From Cloacibacterium rupense (GTDB lineage Bacteria > Bacteroidota > Bacteroidia > Flavobacteriales > Weeksellaceae), in NCBI RefSeq assembly GCF_014645495.1, contig NZ_BMLV01000002.1:301191-365190 (forward strand): DNA of 64,000 nucleotides, given 5' to 3'. Shown one piece after another: positions 34,685 through 44,231 of this stretch. Position 1 is the first letter of the stretch. Each line of letters begins with the position of its first letter. The translations under genes were made by a program, and so were the position numbers. The notes beneath the pieces are model-generated. The model was not told the DNA's origin. It saw only the letters and a program-made list of their open reading frames with translations, and did not search any database.

Positions 34685-36772
34685 ATGTACCTACAAAAAA
34701 TAAAACCTTTCCTTGGCCTAGGAATTCTTTACCTCATCGTTTCATTTCTTTTGAGGTTAGTTTTTGTGCTACACCCAATCACTACAGACCATTTTAGCAT
34801 AGGAGATATTTTAAAAGTGGCTTCTATTGGCTTGGTCAGTGATATCTTCGTTTTTACGATTGCTAGTGGTTTTTTGGCACTCTATTTTCTATTTTTATCC
34901 AATGGAAAATACGAAAATCCATACGGGAAAATCATTTTAGGAGGTTTCATTGCTGCATTTTTGTATGTTTTACTTACTCCAAATAATATTTTCAAACAAT
35001 ACGGAGGAAGTGTAAGCGAAATTGTACTCATTTTTTTAGGGCTAAAAACTTTCCTTTTCGCTTTGATGTATTTTTTGCCAAAACAAAAGCTTAAAATCAG
35101 AAACTCTTTGTATTTTATCACCTTATTTTTGTATGTTCTACTTATTATCTTCAATGCAGTAAGTGAATATTTTTTCTACAATGAATTTGGGGTACGTTAC
35201 AATTTTATTGCTGTAGATTACCTCATCTACACCAATGAAGTAATAGGAAATATTATGGAAAGCTACCCAATAGTTCCTTTATTTTCCATCATCTTTTTAA
35301 TTACGGCCACCATCACTTGGCTTATTTATAGAAAAACAAAAAAAAGTTTATTAGAGCTTCCTAATTTCAAACAGAAGCTTGTTTTACTAGGAAGTTTTAT
35401 TGTTTTAGTATTGATAAGTATTTTCTTTATCCCAAAACTTTCTTATGACAAAGGAAATACTTTCAAAAAAGAAATTGCATCCAATGGTCTGTTTAAATTT
35501 TATGAAGCTTTCACCAATAACACTTTAGATTTCTTTAAATTTTATCCGAATATTGATGGGAAATTAGCAGAAAACAAAGTGCTTTCAGCTTTGGGAACAA
35601 CTAGTTTAGATAGAAAAATTGTCGCTGAATTACAACCAGAGCAGCATAAAAACGTTGTACTCATTTCTATCGAAAGCCTTTCGGCAGATTTTATGAAATT
35701 CTACGGAAATCGTGATAAAATAACCCCTTTCTTAGATTCTTTGGCACAGCAAAGCTTATTTTTTACCAATCTTTATGCCACTGGCAATCGTACTGTTCGT
35801 GGCTTAGAAGCACTTACACTTTGCATTCCGCCAACTGCGGGAGAAAGTATTATTAAAAGAGAATCAGAAAATAAAAATAAATTCACTACTGGAAACATCT
35901 TTAAATCAAAAGGTTACACCACCAAATTTTTATACGGAGGTTATAGCTATTTTGACAATATGAAAGATTTTTTCGGTGGCAATGGTTATCAAATTGTAGA
36001 TAGAGATAATTTTAAACCAGAAGAAATTACTTTTGCCAACGTTTGGGGAGTCTGTGATGAAGATATGGCCAAAAAAGCAATCTCTGAAATGAACAAAGAT
36101 GCCAAATCTGGAAAACCATTTTTTCATCATTGGATGACGGTTTCTAACCATAGACCATACACTTATCCGGAAGGTAAAATTGACATTCCGCCAACTTCTA
36201 AATCTAGAAATGGTGGTGTAAAATACACCGATTATGCTCTTAAAAAATTCTTTGAAATGGCAGCTAAACAAGATTGGTACAAAAACACCGTTTTTGTAAT
36301 TGTAGCAGACCATTGCGCCTCTAGTGCTGGCAAAACAGAGCTTCCAATGGACAAGTATAGAATTCCTGGGATGATTTTTTCTCCAGGTTTTGTAGAGCCT
36401 CAAAAATTTAGAACGATCGCATCACAAATTGATATAATGCCTACTCTTTTTGGGTTGCTCCATTTTAATTATCAATCAAAATTCTTAGGACAAGATGTTT
36501 TTTCTAAAAATTATGTCCCTAGAGCTTATATTGCTACTTATCAAGACTTAGGGTTTGTAAAAGACAATTTTTTAACCGTAATTTCTCCTACCAAAAAAGT
36601 AAAACAATACCAGCTCATTCAAAAAGAAAGTTCGTCTTTAATACATGAGTACAATATTTATTTCACCGAAAATCTACTGCCTAAAAACCCTAGAAAAGAT
36701 CTAGAAACAGAAACTATAGCTGCATACCAAGCCACAAGTTTTTGGTTAAAAGAAAATAAACTTGATAAATAA
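34685..36772 (+). CDS. LTA-synthase-family sulfatase/phosphoglycerol transferase
   Basis: A 695-residue membrane protein. About five N-terminal membrane segments (to about residue 250) are followed by an extracytoplasmic alkaline-phosphatase-like domain: NVVLISIESLSADFMKFYG with the first metal ligand, nucleophile Thr370 in GNRTVRG, HHWMTVSNHRPYTYP and IVADHCASSAG. This is the LtaS/OpgB fold. In Gram-negative Bacteroidota it may transfer phosphoglycerol or phosphoethanolamine to envelope glycans or lipids. The acceptor cannot be read from the sequence. Confidence 0.88.
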   Translation: MYLQKIKPFLGLGILYLIVSFLLRLVFVLHPITTDHFSIGDILKVASIGLVSDIFVFTIASGFLALYFLFLSNGKYENPYGKIILGGFIAAFLYVLLTPNNIFKQYGGSVSEIVLIFLGLKTFLFALMYFLPKQKLKIRNSLYFITLFLYVLLIIFNAVSEYFFYNEFGVRYNFIAVDYLIYTNEVIGNIMESYPIVPLFSIIFLITATITWLIYRKTKKSLLELPNFKQKLVLLGSFIVLVLISIFFIPKLSYDKGNTFKKEIASNGLFKFYEAFTNNTLDFFKFYPNIDGKLAENKVLSALGTTSLDRKIVAELQPEQHKNVVLISIESLSADFMKFYGNRDKITPFLDSLAQQSLFFTNLYATGNRTVRGLEALTLCIPPTAGESIIKRESENKNKFTTGNIFKSKGYTTKFLYGGYSYFDNMKDFFGGNGYQIVDRDNFKPEEITFANVWGVCDEDMAKKAISEMNKDAKSGKPFFHHWMTVSNHRPYTYPEGKIDIPPTSKSRNGGVKYTDYALKKFFEMAAKQDWYKNTVFVIVADHCASSAGKTELPMDKYRIPGMIFSPGFVEPQKFRTIASQIDIMPTLFGLLHFNYQSKFLGQDVFSKNYVPRAYIATYQDLGFVKDNFLTVISPTKKVKQYQLIQKESSSLIHEYNIYFTENLLPKNPRKDLETETIAAYQATSFWLKENKLDK

Positions 36773-36811
36773 ATTTTTATTAATTTTATAAAATTCAAAA
36801 ACACAAAAATT

Positions 36812-37672
36812 ATGAAATGGACAAACGATAGAGCAGATAATGTAGATGACAGACGCGGTACCGGCGGTGGCGGTGGCGGTATGCTGGTTGGCGGTGGGCT
36901 TGGCACCTTAATTATTGCTGCAATAGTCTTTTTTTTAGGAGGTGACCCTTCTTCAATTTTAAGTGGAGGTGTAGAAAATTCTGCCCCTACTGAACAAAGA
37001 CAACTTTCAGAAAATGAACTTCAGATAAGAGAATTTGTAAGAATGCTTTCTGAAGAAAATAACCAAACTTGGGAAAAAGTCTTCGCAGAAAATGGAATGC
37101 AGTATAAAGAACCTCAGATAGTGCTCTTCGAAAATGTAACACAATCTGGATGTGGCACTGCACAAGCTGCAATGGGACCATTCTATTGCCCCGCAGACCA
37201 AAAAGTGTATATGGACATGAGTTTTTTTAGTGAATTGCAGCAAAAATTTGGCGCAAAGGTTACAGAATTTACCATCGCCTATGTAATGGCACACGAAATT
37301 GGTCATCACATCCAAACTTTATTAGGGACTACACAACAAGTTGATAAATTGCGCAGAAGCGGACAATACTCTGAAGCGGAAATGAATAGAGTTTCTGTAG
37401 CTACAGAATTGCAAGCAGATTTCTACGCTGGGCTTTGGGCTAAACAAACCAATAATAGAGAAAACTTCTTAGAACCTGGCGATATCGAAAGTGCCATGGA
37501 AGCTGCAGCTGCTGTAGGTGATGACAATATCCAAAAAAGAAGCGCAGGCTACGTGAACCAAGAAGCCTTCACGCACGGTAGTTCACAACAACGTGTAGAA
37601 TGGTTTATGAAAGGGTATAACTCTGGTGATATAAGACAAGGCAATACTTTTGATCAGCTTTTGAGAAGATAA
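36812..37672 (+). CDS. Neutral zinc metallopeptidase (YpfJ family)
   Basis: A 286-residue protein with the YpfJ/KPN_02809 layout: a short basic N-terminus with DRRGTGGGGGGMLVGGG, one membrane segment (about 29-49), a linker, and a metallopeptidase domain with HEIGHHIQT at 161-169 and a downstream ELQADFYAGLWA that supplies the third zinc ligand. Conserved QSGCGTAQAAMGPFYCP is present. The Gly run encodes a low-complexity hinge. Substrate unknown. Confidence 0.92.
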   Translation: MKWTNDRADNVDDRRGTGGGGGGMLVGGGLGTLIIAAIVFFLGGDPSSILSGGVENSAPTEQRQLSENELQIREFVRMLSEENNQTWEKVFAENGMQYKEPQIVLFENVTQSGCGTAQAAMGPFYCPADQKVYMDMSFFSELQQKFGAKVTEFTIAYVMAHEIGHHIQTLLGTTQQVDKLRRSGQYSEAEMNRVSVATELQADFYAGLWAKQTNNRENFLEPGDIESAMEAAAAVGDDNIQKRSAGYVNQEAFTHGSSQQRVEWFMKGYNSGDIRQGNTFDQLLRR

Positions 37673-37676
37673 CCCA

Positions 37677-37988
37677 TTGAAAACACACCCTTTGTTGATT
37701 CCCAAAAATGTAATATTATCAATTTCAATTATTGGTTTAGTTTTCACGTTGGTAGGTTCTTTATTAAAATTATCACATTGGCACATTGGAGTTATTACAC
37801 CTAATATTCTTTTGTCAATTTCAATTGTTTTTAAACTCTTATCAATATTTGTAGTTTTATTAGATATTGTAAAAAATCCGATAAAAAATAAATTAATGTG
37901 GATTATTCCCTTATTTTTTGTGGGAAATTTAGTCGCGATAATTTATCTCATTAATAGAGGAACTCATCTAAGAAAAGCCATAAGATAA
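37677..37988 (+). CDS. Small multi-pass membrane protein
   Basis: A 103-residue protein with about three hydrophobic segments. The first, LSISIIGLVFTLVGSLLKLSHW, resembles the start of GldL-like proteins; the last, LMWIIPLFFVGNLVAIIYLINR, resembles a PLDc_N-type segment. It starts at TTG 37677, 4 bases after the metallopeptidase stop; no ATG start is near, so the start is uncertain. A perfect terminator follows. Function unknown. Confidence 0.6.
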   Translation: MKTHPLLIPKNVILSISIIGLVFTLVGSLLKLSHWHIGVITPNILLSISIVFKLLSIFVVLLDIVKNPIKNKLMWIIPLFFVGNLVAIIYLINRGTHLRKAIR

Positions 37989-37993
37989 AAACA

Positions 37994-38020
37994 AAATCCC
38001 GAAAATTTCGGGATTTTTTA
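37994..38020 (+). terminator. Intrinsic terminator
   Basis: AATCCCGAAA (37995-38004) pairs with TTTCGGGATT (38006-38015) and runs into T's. It separates the plus-strand block from the converging gene at 38038. Confidence 0.85.
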
Positions 38021-38037
38021 TGTTTACATGGTAATTG

Positions 38038-38541
38038 CTATTTCTTTTTCTTGTTTAGATACTCATAATATAGAATACCCTTTACAATTTCGGGATAATC
38101 TGTATCTTTATTGGTATAGAATTGTTCTAATAATGCTAAGCTATTTTCAGCAACATCAGTATCCAAAATCTCAAGTTTTTTCCTTACTTGTGAGCTATCA
38201 TATGTGGTTCCAGAAATAATACTTCCTTCTTCTGAGATTCTAAAAATAAAAGTATCTGGATTATAACTACCTTTACCCTTTAAAAAAATTGGAGATCCTT
38301 TTCCTTCAATTTTTAAAATAATATCATCTAAATGCTGAACATCATAATCAGCCTGAAACTCTACCATTATGTCATCAAATTTAACTCTTACGGTAGTTTT
38401 TTTATCTTTTTTGACGATAATTGAAGCCGTGTAAGCCTTATTAGATGTCCATTTTACAAAACCATAGCTATCAATACCACAATTCTGAGAAAAAACAAAT
38501 AAAGAAAAAAATAGAAATAAAAGAATAGATTTTTTTTTCAT
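38038..38541 (-). CDS. Hypothetical secreted protein
   Basis: A 167-residue protein with signal peptide MKKKSILLFLFFSLFVFSQ (about 19) and a mature part starting NCGIDSYGFVKWTS. The body alternates hydrophobic and charged residues as a beta-rich domain would (ASIIVKKDKKTTVRVKFDD), ending in a Lys-rich tail. Two cysteines at most. No family recognised. Transcribed from the AT-rich gap at 38542-38682. Confidence 0.6.
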   Translation of the reverse strand: MKKKSILLFLFFSLFVFSQNCGIDSYGFVKWTSNKAYTASIIVKKDKKTTVRVKFDDIMVEFQADYDVQHLDDIILKIEGKGSPIFLKGKGSYNPDTFIFRISEEGSIISGTTYDSSQVRKKLEILDTDVAENSLALLEQFYTNKDTDYPEIVKGILYYEYLNKKKK

Positions 38542-38682
38542 GACTTAACAATTTAATTATTTAAATATACAATTTTTTATTAAATCACATTATTTATAAA
38601 AATAATAATAAATTTACTAACAATTATTACAACATTTCTATTAAATTTCTCTATGTGCTAATTAAATTCACAATAAATTATA

Positions 38683-39573
38683 TCATTTACAAACAGCTTT
38701 CATGGCATCTTCTATATTTCCAGGTGCACTTACAATTTTCATAAAAGTTCCCATGGTTAAATTTGGCCAATGCAAAGCAATTCTATATCTGCCATTCAAC
38801 ATGGTAGCTTTATTATCTTGTAGGATAATTTCATAAGGCATCGCTGCGATATTGCTTTCACCAATTGTAGGTAAAAATTTGGCTTCACCTAAGTTTGGGC
38901 TAATTAATGCTATGCCATAAACAGCCACTTTGTTTCCTTTAAAAACCTGTTTATATACCAATTTTGTTCCACCACTTCCTACTTTTAAATTTTTTTCTAT
39001 TGTTTGAACGCCTTCATCAAAAGAAGAAAAAGTATTTAATGTAATCGGGTCGGTGAAGTAAGGCATCATAGCTTTGTAATGATATTTTTGTAATTCAGCA
39101 GCGCTTAAAGAACCACCGAATCCTCTATTTTCATTACCTAATGCAGATAAAGCAGACGTAAAATCATTATCTACTTTATTAAGAACTCCAGAATATTTGG
39201 CATATTCTCCTCTTAAATAAGCATTAAAAATGTATTCAGGATTTAAGTAAGTAATTGTAGTTCCTTCTGTATTGCTAATTAAACCCACTTTTAGAACAGA
39301 AGCAAGAGCTCCTCTATCTTTTATTTTAAGTGTGGTTTGCTGTAAATCATTTCTTGTAAAAACAAGAACTTTTAGTGTAGCTTTTCCTTCAGGACTGTAG
39401 CTTCCTATCAAATCAAAATCCTTAGCTTTTAAAGTAGACTGTACTACCGAAGCTGTTTTGGAAATATTGTCTTTATAGACTCCTACCTTAATGTAAGGTG
39501 ATAAACCTTGAGCCGAAATTTGTGAAAAAATAAAACTCAAGAGAACAGAAAAAATGGATAAGAATTTTTTCAT
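38683..39573 (-). CDS. Hypothetical secreted protein, possibly DUF302-like
   Basis: A 296-residue protein with signal peptide MKKFLSIFSVLLSFIFSQISA. The first mature region (about 30-110, VVQSTLKAKDFDLIGSYSP and TLKVLVFTRNDLQQTTL) has the look of a DUF302-type alpha/beta domain; this is a weak resemblance. Later parts include PYIKVGVYKDN and ALHWPNLTMGTFMKIV, which recall proteins that bind small ligands. Signal and length suggest a periplasmic protein. Function unknown. Confidence 0.55.
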   Translation of the reverse strand: MKKFLSIFSVLLSFIFSQISAQGLSPYIKVGVYKDNISKTASVVQSTLKAKDFDLIGSYSPEGKATLKVLVFTRNDLQQTTLKIKDRGALASVLKVGLISNTEGTTITYLNPEYIFNAYLRGEYAKYSGVLNKVDNDFTSALSALGNENRGFGGSLSAAELQKYHYKAMMPYFTDPITLNTFSSFDEGVQTIEKNLKVGSGGTKLVYKQVFKGNKVAVYGIALISPNLGEAKFLPTIGESNIAAMPYEIILQDNKATMLNGRYRIALHWPNLTMGTFMKIVSAPGNIEDAMKAVCK

Positions 39574-39713
39574 TTGGATAAAATATTTAAAGGTTACTTT
39601 TCATCTAGTGAAGTAACTTTTCATATTTTTAACAAATGTATTAACAAAAAGGATTAGCTAAGAGATGATTTTAATCATAAGTATTGTATTGATAAATATG
39701 ATTTTATGAAAAT

Positions 39714-40250
39714 TTATTTTAAATATTTAAAAAACTCCCACATCACAATTCCGCCACAAACCGAAACATTAAGAGAATGCTTAGTTCCCAACTGTGGAAT
39801 TTCGAGACACTCATCTAAATCCGTCAAAATTTCGTCGGAAATTCCATCCACTTCATTTCCTAACACCAAAGCATATTTTTTAGTTTTATCAATTTCAAAA
39901 TCTGTAATCATCACAGAATTGGTAGTTTGTTCTATTCCTAAAACTTCGTATCCCAAAGTTTTCAAATCTATTACGGCTTCTTTCACATTTTCATAATATT
40001 GCCAATCTACACTTTCTGTAGCGCCTAGCGCAGCTTTATGAATTTCTCTATGAGGTGGCCTCGGAGTAATACCACATAAAATAATTTTTTCTACCAAAAA
40101 AGCATCGGCTGTTCTGAAAGCTGCACCTACATTATGCATACTTCTCACATTATCTAAAACCACCACCAACGGAACTTTCTCCGTTTTCTTGAAAGTTTCT
40201 ACATCTATTCTTCCTAATTCTTCTAATTTCAGTTTTTTGGTAGGCTGCAT
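39714..40250 (-). CDS. TrmH-family (SpoU) RNA 2'-O-methyltransferase
   Basis: A SPOUT methyltransferase of 178 residues. Motif 1 is VVLDNVRSMHNVGAAFRTAD, motif 2 ALVLGNEVDGIS and motif 3 CLEIPQLGTKHSLNVSV, forming the knotted SAM-binding site. It modifies rRNA or tRNA ribose; the target is not clear. The frame opens at 40295, but the -7 element at 40264-40272 lies inside that extension, so Met at 40250 (MQPTKKLKLEELG) is the likely start. Confidence 0.88.
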   Translation of the reverse strand: MQPTKKLKLEELGRIDVETFKKTEKVPLVVVLDNVRSMHNVGAAFRTADAFLVEKIILCGITPRPPHREIHKAALGATESVDWQYYENVKEAVIDLKTLGYEVLGIEQTTNSVMITDFEIDKTKKYALVLGNEVDGISDEILTDLDECLEIPQLGTKHSLNVSVCGGIVMWEFFKYLK

Positions 40251-40263
40251 TTTCGTATTTTTG

Positions 40264-40295
40264 GCAAAATTAATTTTTAAACACAAAGCACACAA
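40264..40295 (-). promoter_or_regulatory. Promoter for the TrmH-family gene
   Basis: Minus-strand -7 TAATTTTGC (40264-40272) and TTG (40293-40295) separated by 20 bases. A full promoter match, 14 bases before the preferred start codon, and it rules out the upstream start. Confidence 0.7.
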
Positions 40296-40388
40296 AGATT
40301 TTGTACAAAGAAGACTAAATTTTTAAAATTTTCTGTAGATATCTCTAAAACATAAGTTCGAAATGTTCAAATCTATGTAAAAAATATT

Positions 40389-42968
40389 ATGGCAAAGAAA
40401 GAAACTCCGTTAATGACTCAGTACAACACCATCAAGGCGAAATATCCAGATGCGCTATTGTTGTTTCGGGTAGGAGATTTCTACGAAACTTTCGGACAAG
40501 ACGCCATTGCCACTTCCCAAATTCTAGGAATTGTTCTCACCAAACGTGCCAATGGAGAAGGTCACATAGAATTAGCTGGTTTCCCGCACCATTCTGTAGA
40601 TTCTTATTTGCCAAAATTGGTAAGAGCTGGAAAACGCGTTGCCATTTGCGACCAATTAGAAGATCCCAAAATGGTGAAAGGAATCGTAAAACGCGGTGTT
40701 ACAGAATTGGTAACTCCAGGTGTTACGTTTAATGAACAAGTTCTTAATTCCAAGAAAAATAACTTTTTGCTTTCTCTTCACAAAGAAAAAGAGAAATACG
40801 GAATAGCTTTGGTAGATGTTTCTACCGGCGAATTCTTAGTGGCGGAAGGAAATCTAGAGAAATTATTGCATATTGTTCACACTTTTGACCCTTCGGAAAT
40901 TATTTATCAAAGAACTGCCGAAATTCCTTCACAACTCAAAAATAAAAACTGTTTCAAACTAGAAGATTGGGCTTATCAATATAATTTTGCTTACGAAAAA
41001 CTCAATACACACTTCAAAACCAAATCGCTAAAAGGTTTCGGGATTGAAGAACAAAAATTGGGAATTACTGCTGCAGGAGCTATTTTCGCTTATTTAGTAG
41101 AAGATACACATCACGCTCTTCTACAGCACATCACCAAAATACAGAGCATTCCGCAAGATGATTATTTAATGATGGATAATTTCACGCTAAGAAATTTAGA
41201 AATTGTACATTCTAGTAATTTTCAAGGAAAATCTTTGCTCGATATTATTGATAAAACTTCCACCGCAATGGGAGGAAGATTGCTTCGTAGAAGATTGATT
41301 TTGCCACTGAAATCCGTTAATGAAATCAACCGCAGACTTTCTTTGATTGAGTTTTTTAATAAAGAAGATTCTTTAAAATTTGAAATCCTCGATTTATTAA
41401 AAGGAATTTCAGATTTAGATAGATTAATTGGAAAGCTCGCAGCCGAAAAAATTTCTCCGAAAGAACTCGGATATCTTCGTCAGAGTTTAATTAATATTCA
41501 GAAAATCAGAGAATTACTGAGTTCTCATCACGATGTTTTGGCTTGGCTAGAACCCCTCAATAATTTAGAAGAACTCATTTCATATCTTCAAAATCATTTG
41601 AACGAAGAATTGCCTGTAAACCTCAACAAAGGAAATGTCATCAAAGCCGAAGTTTCGGAAGAGCTCGATAGATTGAGAAATTTACAGAGTAAAGGCAAGG
41701 GTTTCCTAGATGAAATGTGCCAAAGAGAAATCGAAAGAACTGGAATTTCATCTCTGAAAATTGATTTTAACAACGTTTTTGGCTATTACATTGAAGTTAG
41801 AAATACGCATAAAGACAAAGTTCCTGAAGATTGGATCAGAAAACAAACTTTGGTTAATGCCGAGCGTTACATCACAGAAGAATTAAAGGAATACGAAACC
41901 CAAATTCTAGGTGCTGAAGAAAAAATTTCACAAATTGAGCATCAATTGTACCGAAAAGTTTGCGAAAATGTATTGATGTATATTGACCAAATTCAAGAGA
42001 ATTCTAATTTAATTGCACAGTTAGATTGTGCGGTTTCTCTTTCAGAATTGGCAATTTCTGAAAATTACACCAAGCCTATTCTCAACGAGACTTTTGCAAT
42101 TGACATCAAAGAAGGAAGACATCCCATTATAGAAAAATCGCTTCCTTTAGGCGAAAAATACATTCCGAATGATGTTTTTCTGGATAAAGATGCTCAACAA
42201 ATTATTATGGTTACCGGACCAAACATGGCGGGTAAATCTGCGATTTTGAGACAAACCGCTATTATCTGTTTGTTGGCGCAAATCGGAAGTTTTGTTCCTG
42301 CTAAATACGCCGAAATCGGGATTTTAGATAAAATTTTCACACGGGTTGGCGCTACAGATAATATTTCTGCGGGCGAATCTACTTTTATGGTAGAAATGAA
42401 CGAAGCGGCGAATATTTTGAATAATATTTCGGAAAGAAGTTTGATTTTGCTCGATGAAATCGGGCGCGGAACTTCTACTTATGACGGTGTTTCCATCGCT
42501 TGGGCAATAGCAGAATATCTTCACCAACATTCTACTCAACCAAAAACACTTTTCGCCACACATTACCACGAACTCAACGAAATGAGTGTGAATTTTGAAA
42601 GAATTAAAAATTTCCACGTGACGATTCAAGAGAACAAAGGCAATATTATTTTCCTGAGAAAATTGGTTTCTGGTGGAAGTGAACACAGTTTTGGGATTCA
42701 CGTGGCGAAATTGGCAGGAATGCCTTCTAAAGTGGTAAACCGTGCTTCTGAAATACTGAAAACTTTGGAAGATTCTCGTTCTAACAGTGGTTCTACCGAA
42801 AAAATAAAAAGAGTAACCGAAGAAAATTTACAATTATCTTTCTTCCAACTCGATGACCCTGTTTTAGAAAACATCAGAGAAGAACTCACAAAAATTGACA
42901 TTAATACTTTAACGCCGATTGAAGCTTTGATGAAATTGAATGCGATTAAGAAGATGATTGGGAAATAA
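40389..42968 (+). CDS. mutS: DNA mismatch repair ATPase MutS
   Basis: Recognises base mismatches and small loops and starts repair with MutL. The 859-residue protein shows the mismatch-binding domain (TPLMTQYNTIKAKYPDALL, and the Phe-x-Glu in VGDFYETFG), connector and lever domains, and the ATPase with Walker A GPNMAGKS at about 610-617, LLDEIGRGTSTYDG and FATHYHEL. All key residues are present. The C-terminal tail is short, ending in a small helical region. It converges on a TonB-C-like gene with a shared terminator. Confidence 0.97.
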   Translation: MAKKETPLMTQYNTIKAKYPDALLLFRVGDFYETFGQDAIATSQILGIVLTKRANGEGHIELAGFPHHSVDSYLPKLVRAGKRVAICDQLEDPKMVKGIVKRGVTELVTPGVTFNEQVLNSKKNNFLLSLHKEKEKYGIALVDVSTGEFLVAEGNLEKLLHIVHTFDPSEIIYQRTAEIPSQLKNKNCFKLEDWAYQYNFAYEKLNTHFKTKSLKGFGIEEQKLGITAAGAIFAYLVEDTHHALLQHITKIQSIPQDDYLMMDNFTLRNLEIVHSSNFQGKSLLDIIDKTSTAMGGRLLRRRLILPLKSVNEINRRLSLIEFFNKEDSLKFEILDLLKGISDLDRLIGKLAAEKISPKELGYLRQSLINIQKIRELLSSHHDVLAWLEPLNNLEELISYLQNHLNEELPVNLNKGNVIKAEVSEELDRLRNLQSKGKGFLDEMCQREIERTGISSLKIDFNNVFGYYIEVRNTHKDKVPEDWIRKQTLVNAERYITEELKEYETQILGAEEKISQIEHQLYRKVCENVLMYIDQIQENSNLIAQLDCAVSLSELAISENYTKPILNETFAIDIKEGRHPIIEKSLPLGEKYIPNDVFLDKDAQQIIMVTGPNMAGKSAILRQTAIICLLAQIGSFVPAKYAEIGILDKIFTRVGATDNISAGESTFMVEMNEAANILNNISERSLILLDEIGRGTSTYDGVSIAWAIAEYLHQHSTQPKTLFATHYHELNEMSVNFERIKNFHVTIQENKGNIIFLRKLVSGGSEHSFGIHVAKLAGMPSKVVNRASEILKTLEDSRSNSGSTEKIKRVTEENLQLSFFQLDDPVLENIREELTKIDINTLTPIEALMKLNAIKKMIGK

Positions 42969-42992
42969 TTTTTTTCAAAAGATATTATCACA

Positions 42993-43026
42993 AAAAAGGC
43001 ACACAGAAAAGTGTACCTTTTATTTT
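42993..43026. terminator. Bidirectional terminator between mutS and the TonB-C-like gene
   Basis: An AAAAAGGCACAC arm pairs with GTGTACCTTTT (one mismatch) around a short AGAAAA loop, with A's before and T's after, so it could act on both converging genes. Confidence 0.6.
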
Positions 43027-43038
43027 TAATTTAGAAAA

Positions 43039-43467
43039 TTACTTAAAATTCATACTTAACGGAAACCTCATCAAATAGCGAACAGCCAAATTATTTACCT
43101 TTGCTGGTTCGTATTTAGTATTCATAGATTTTATGGTTCTTTCCGCCTCTTTATTGAAATCTTCATTGTCTCCTACCGCTTTTATTCTATTGACATTGCC
43201 ATCTGGTTCTACTACAAAATAAATGGTTGTTTTAAGAGTGGTATTAGAAACCTTAAGGGGAGTAGTGTCAAAATTTTCTGAAAATTTCTTTCTGAATTCA
43301 TTCATCCCACCCGGAAATTCGGGTTGTTTCATCACTACAAAAGTAAGAGAACTGCAATCTACAATTTTCTTTACTTCTTCAGGTACATCTTCTGGAGTTA
43401 ACGGCTTTACCTGACCAAAGCCTAAAAAGCCAAAAAATAAGGCTAGAAATAAAATAAATCTCATCAT
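43039..43467 (-). CDS. Secreted TonB-C-terminal-like protein
   Basis: A 142-residue protein with signal MMRFILFLALFFGFLGFGQ. The mature part matches the TonB C-terminal pattern: EFPGGMNEFRKKF, then TTIYFVVEPDGNVNRIKAVG and FNKEAERTIKSM...YEPAKVN. Unlike a true TonB it has no Pro-rich linker after an uncleaved anchor. It is a paralogue of the protein at 49878-50441, with which it shares the PGGxxxFRK and FPxxMNF ending. Role unknown; interaction with receptors is possible. Confidence 0.7.
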   Translation of the reverse strand: MMRFILFLALFFGFLGFGQVKPLTPEDVPEEVKKIVDCSSLTFVVMKQPEFPGGMNEFRKKFSENFDTTPLKVSNTTLKTTIYFVVEPDGNVNRIKAVGDNEDFNKEAERTIKSMNTKYEPAKVNNLAVRYLMRFPLSMNFK

Positions 43468-43483
43468 CTTGTGTTTGAATTAT

Positions 43484-43515
43484 CAAAGTTAACAAATTAT
43501 GAGATTCAATTTCAA
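43484..43515 (-). promoter_or_regulatory. Promoter for the TonB-C-like gene
   Basis: Minus-strand -7 TAACTTTG (43484-43491) with TTG at 43513-43515, 21 bases apart. The -33 part lies inside the first codons of the divergent DUF2809 gene. Confidence 0.55.
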
Positions 43516-43888
43516 ATTTTTTATTGCTACTCTATTTTTGCTTATGGCAGAAGTTTCTATTGCTACTATTCTCAAAGATATTGCTTGGTTGCGTTCTTAT
43601 TTCGGAGATGTTTTGGTGGTGATACTTATCTACACTTTTGTTCTTTCTTTTTTTGAAATTAATAACAAAAATTTTCTCAATCTTGGGATTTTTATTTTTG
43701 CTTGTGCAATAGAATTTGCTCAATATTTTCATTTTGCAGAATTATTGGGCTTTCAAGACAATAAAATAGCCATGATTGTTCTTGGAAATTCTTTTTCTTG
43801 GATTGATATTTTGTGTTATGCTTTTGGGTGTTTATTCGTTTTATCTTCCACCAATAGGTTCATTTTTGACATAAGCAGGAATCGTTAA
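43499..43888 (+). CDS. DUF2809 small membrane protein
   Basis: A 129-residue protein with four hydrophobic segments. The family signature is YFGDVLVVILIYTFV (about 33-48), the polar-plus-aromatic AIEFAQYFHF and SFSWIDILCYAFGC near the end. DUF2809 proteins resemble VanZ-like membrane proteins; role unknown. Its last 48 bases overlap the converging lipoprotein gene. Confidence 0.82.
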   Translation: MRFNFKFFIATLFLLMAEVSIATILKDIAWLRSYFGDVLVVILIYTFVLSFFEINNKNFLNLGIFIFACAIEFAQYFHFAELLGFQDNKIAMIVLGNSFSWIDILCYAFGCLFVLSSTNRFIFDISRNR

Positions 43889-44191
43889 TGCTGCTGCAAT
43901 AGCTAAGACTACAAGACCAACTGTTGCCAAAGTATTAGATTTATTAATTTTTGAAATTTCAGATTTTTGTATTGTAATATCTTTTCCAATAATATCTTTT
44001 CCATAAATTGTAGTTTCGTCTATACGCTCAACATTCAAGGTTATTTTAGTTCCATTATTTGAAAAAAAAGTATAAGTCTTTCCATAAGAGAGCTTAGTAT
44101 CAGAATAAGGTTTATTAGCGGAAACTACTCTTGTCGTACAAGAGTTAAGAAAAATTACAGAAAGTGAGAGGCAGATTAAAAGGTTTTTCAT
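43841..44191 (-). CDS. Hypothetical lipoprotein
   Basis: A 116-residue protein with lipoprotein signal MKNLLICLSLSVIFLNSC (Cys at 18). A small soluble part (YGKTYTFFSNNGTKITLNVERIDETTIYGKDIIGKDI) looks like a compact beta domain, and a hydrophobic segment near the end (about 89-105) may re-enter or span a membrane. No family recognised. Its 3' end overlaps the DUF2809 gene, and its start faces the DUF4403 gene across overlapping divergent promoters. Confidence 0.6.
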   Translation of the reverse strand: MKNLLICLSLSVIFLNSCTTRVVSANKPYSDTKLSYGKTYTFFSNNGTKITLNVERIDETTIYGKDIIGKDITIQKSEISKINKSNTLATVGLVVLAIAAALTIPAYVKNEPIGGR

Positions 44192-44222
44192 TGTTGTTAA
44201 TTATAATTGATTTTGATTAATA

Positions 44223-44230
44223 CAAAAATA
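44223..44230 (-). promoter_or_regulatory. Putative -7 element for the hypothetical lipoprotein
   Basis: Minus-strand TATTTTTG, 32 bases before the start at 44191. It lies 1 base from the plus-strand -7 element at 44232-44240. Confidence 0.45.
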
Positions 44231-44231
44231 A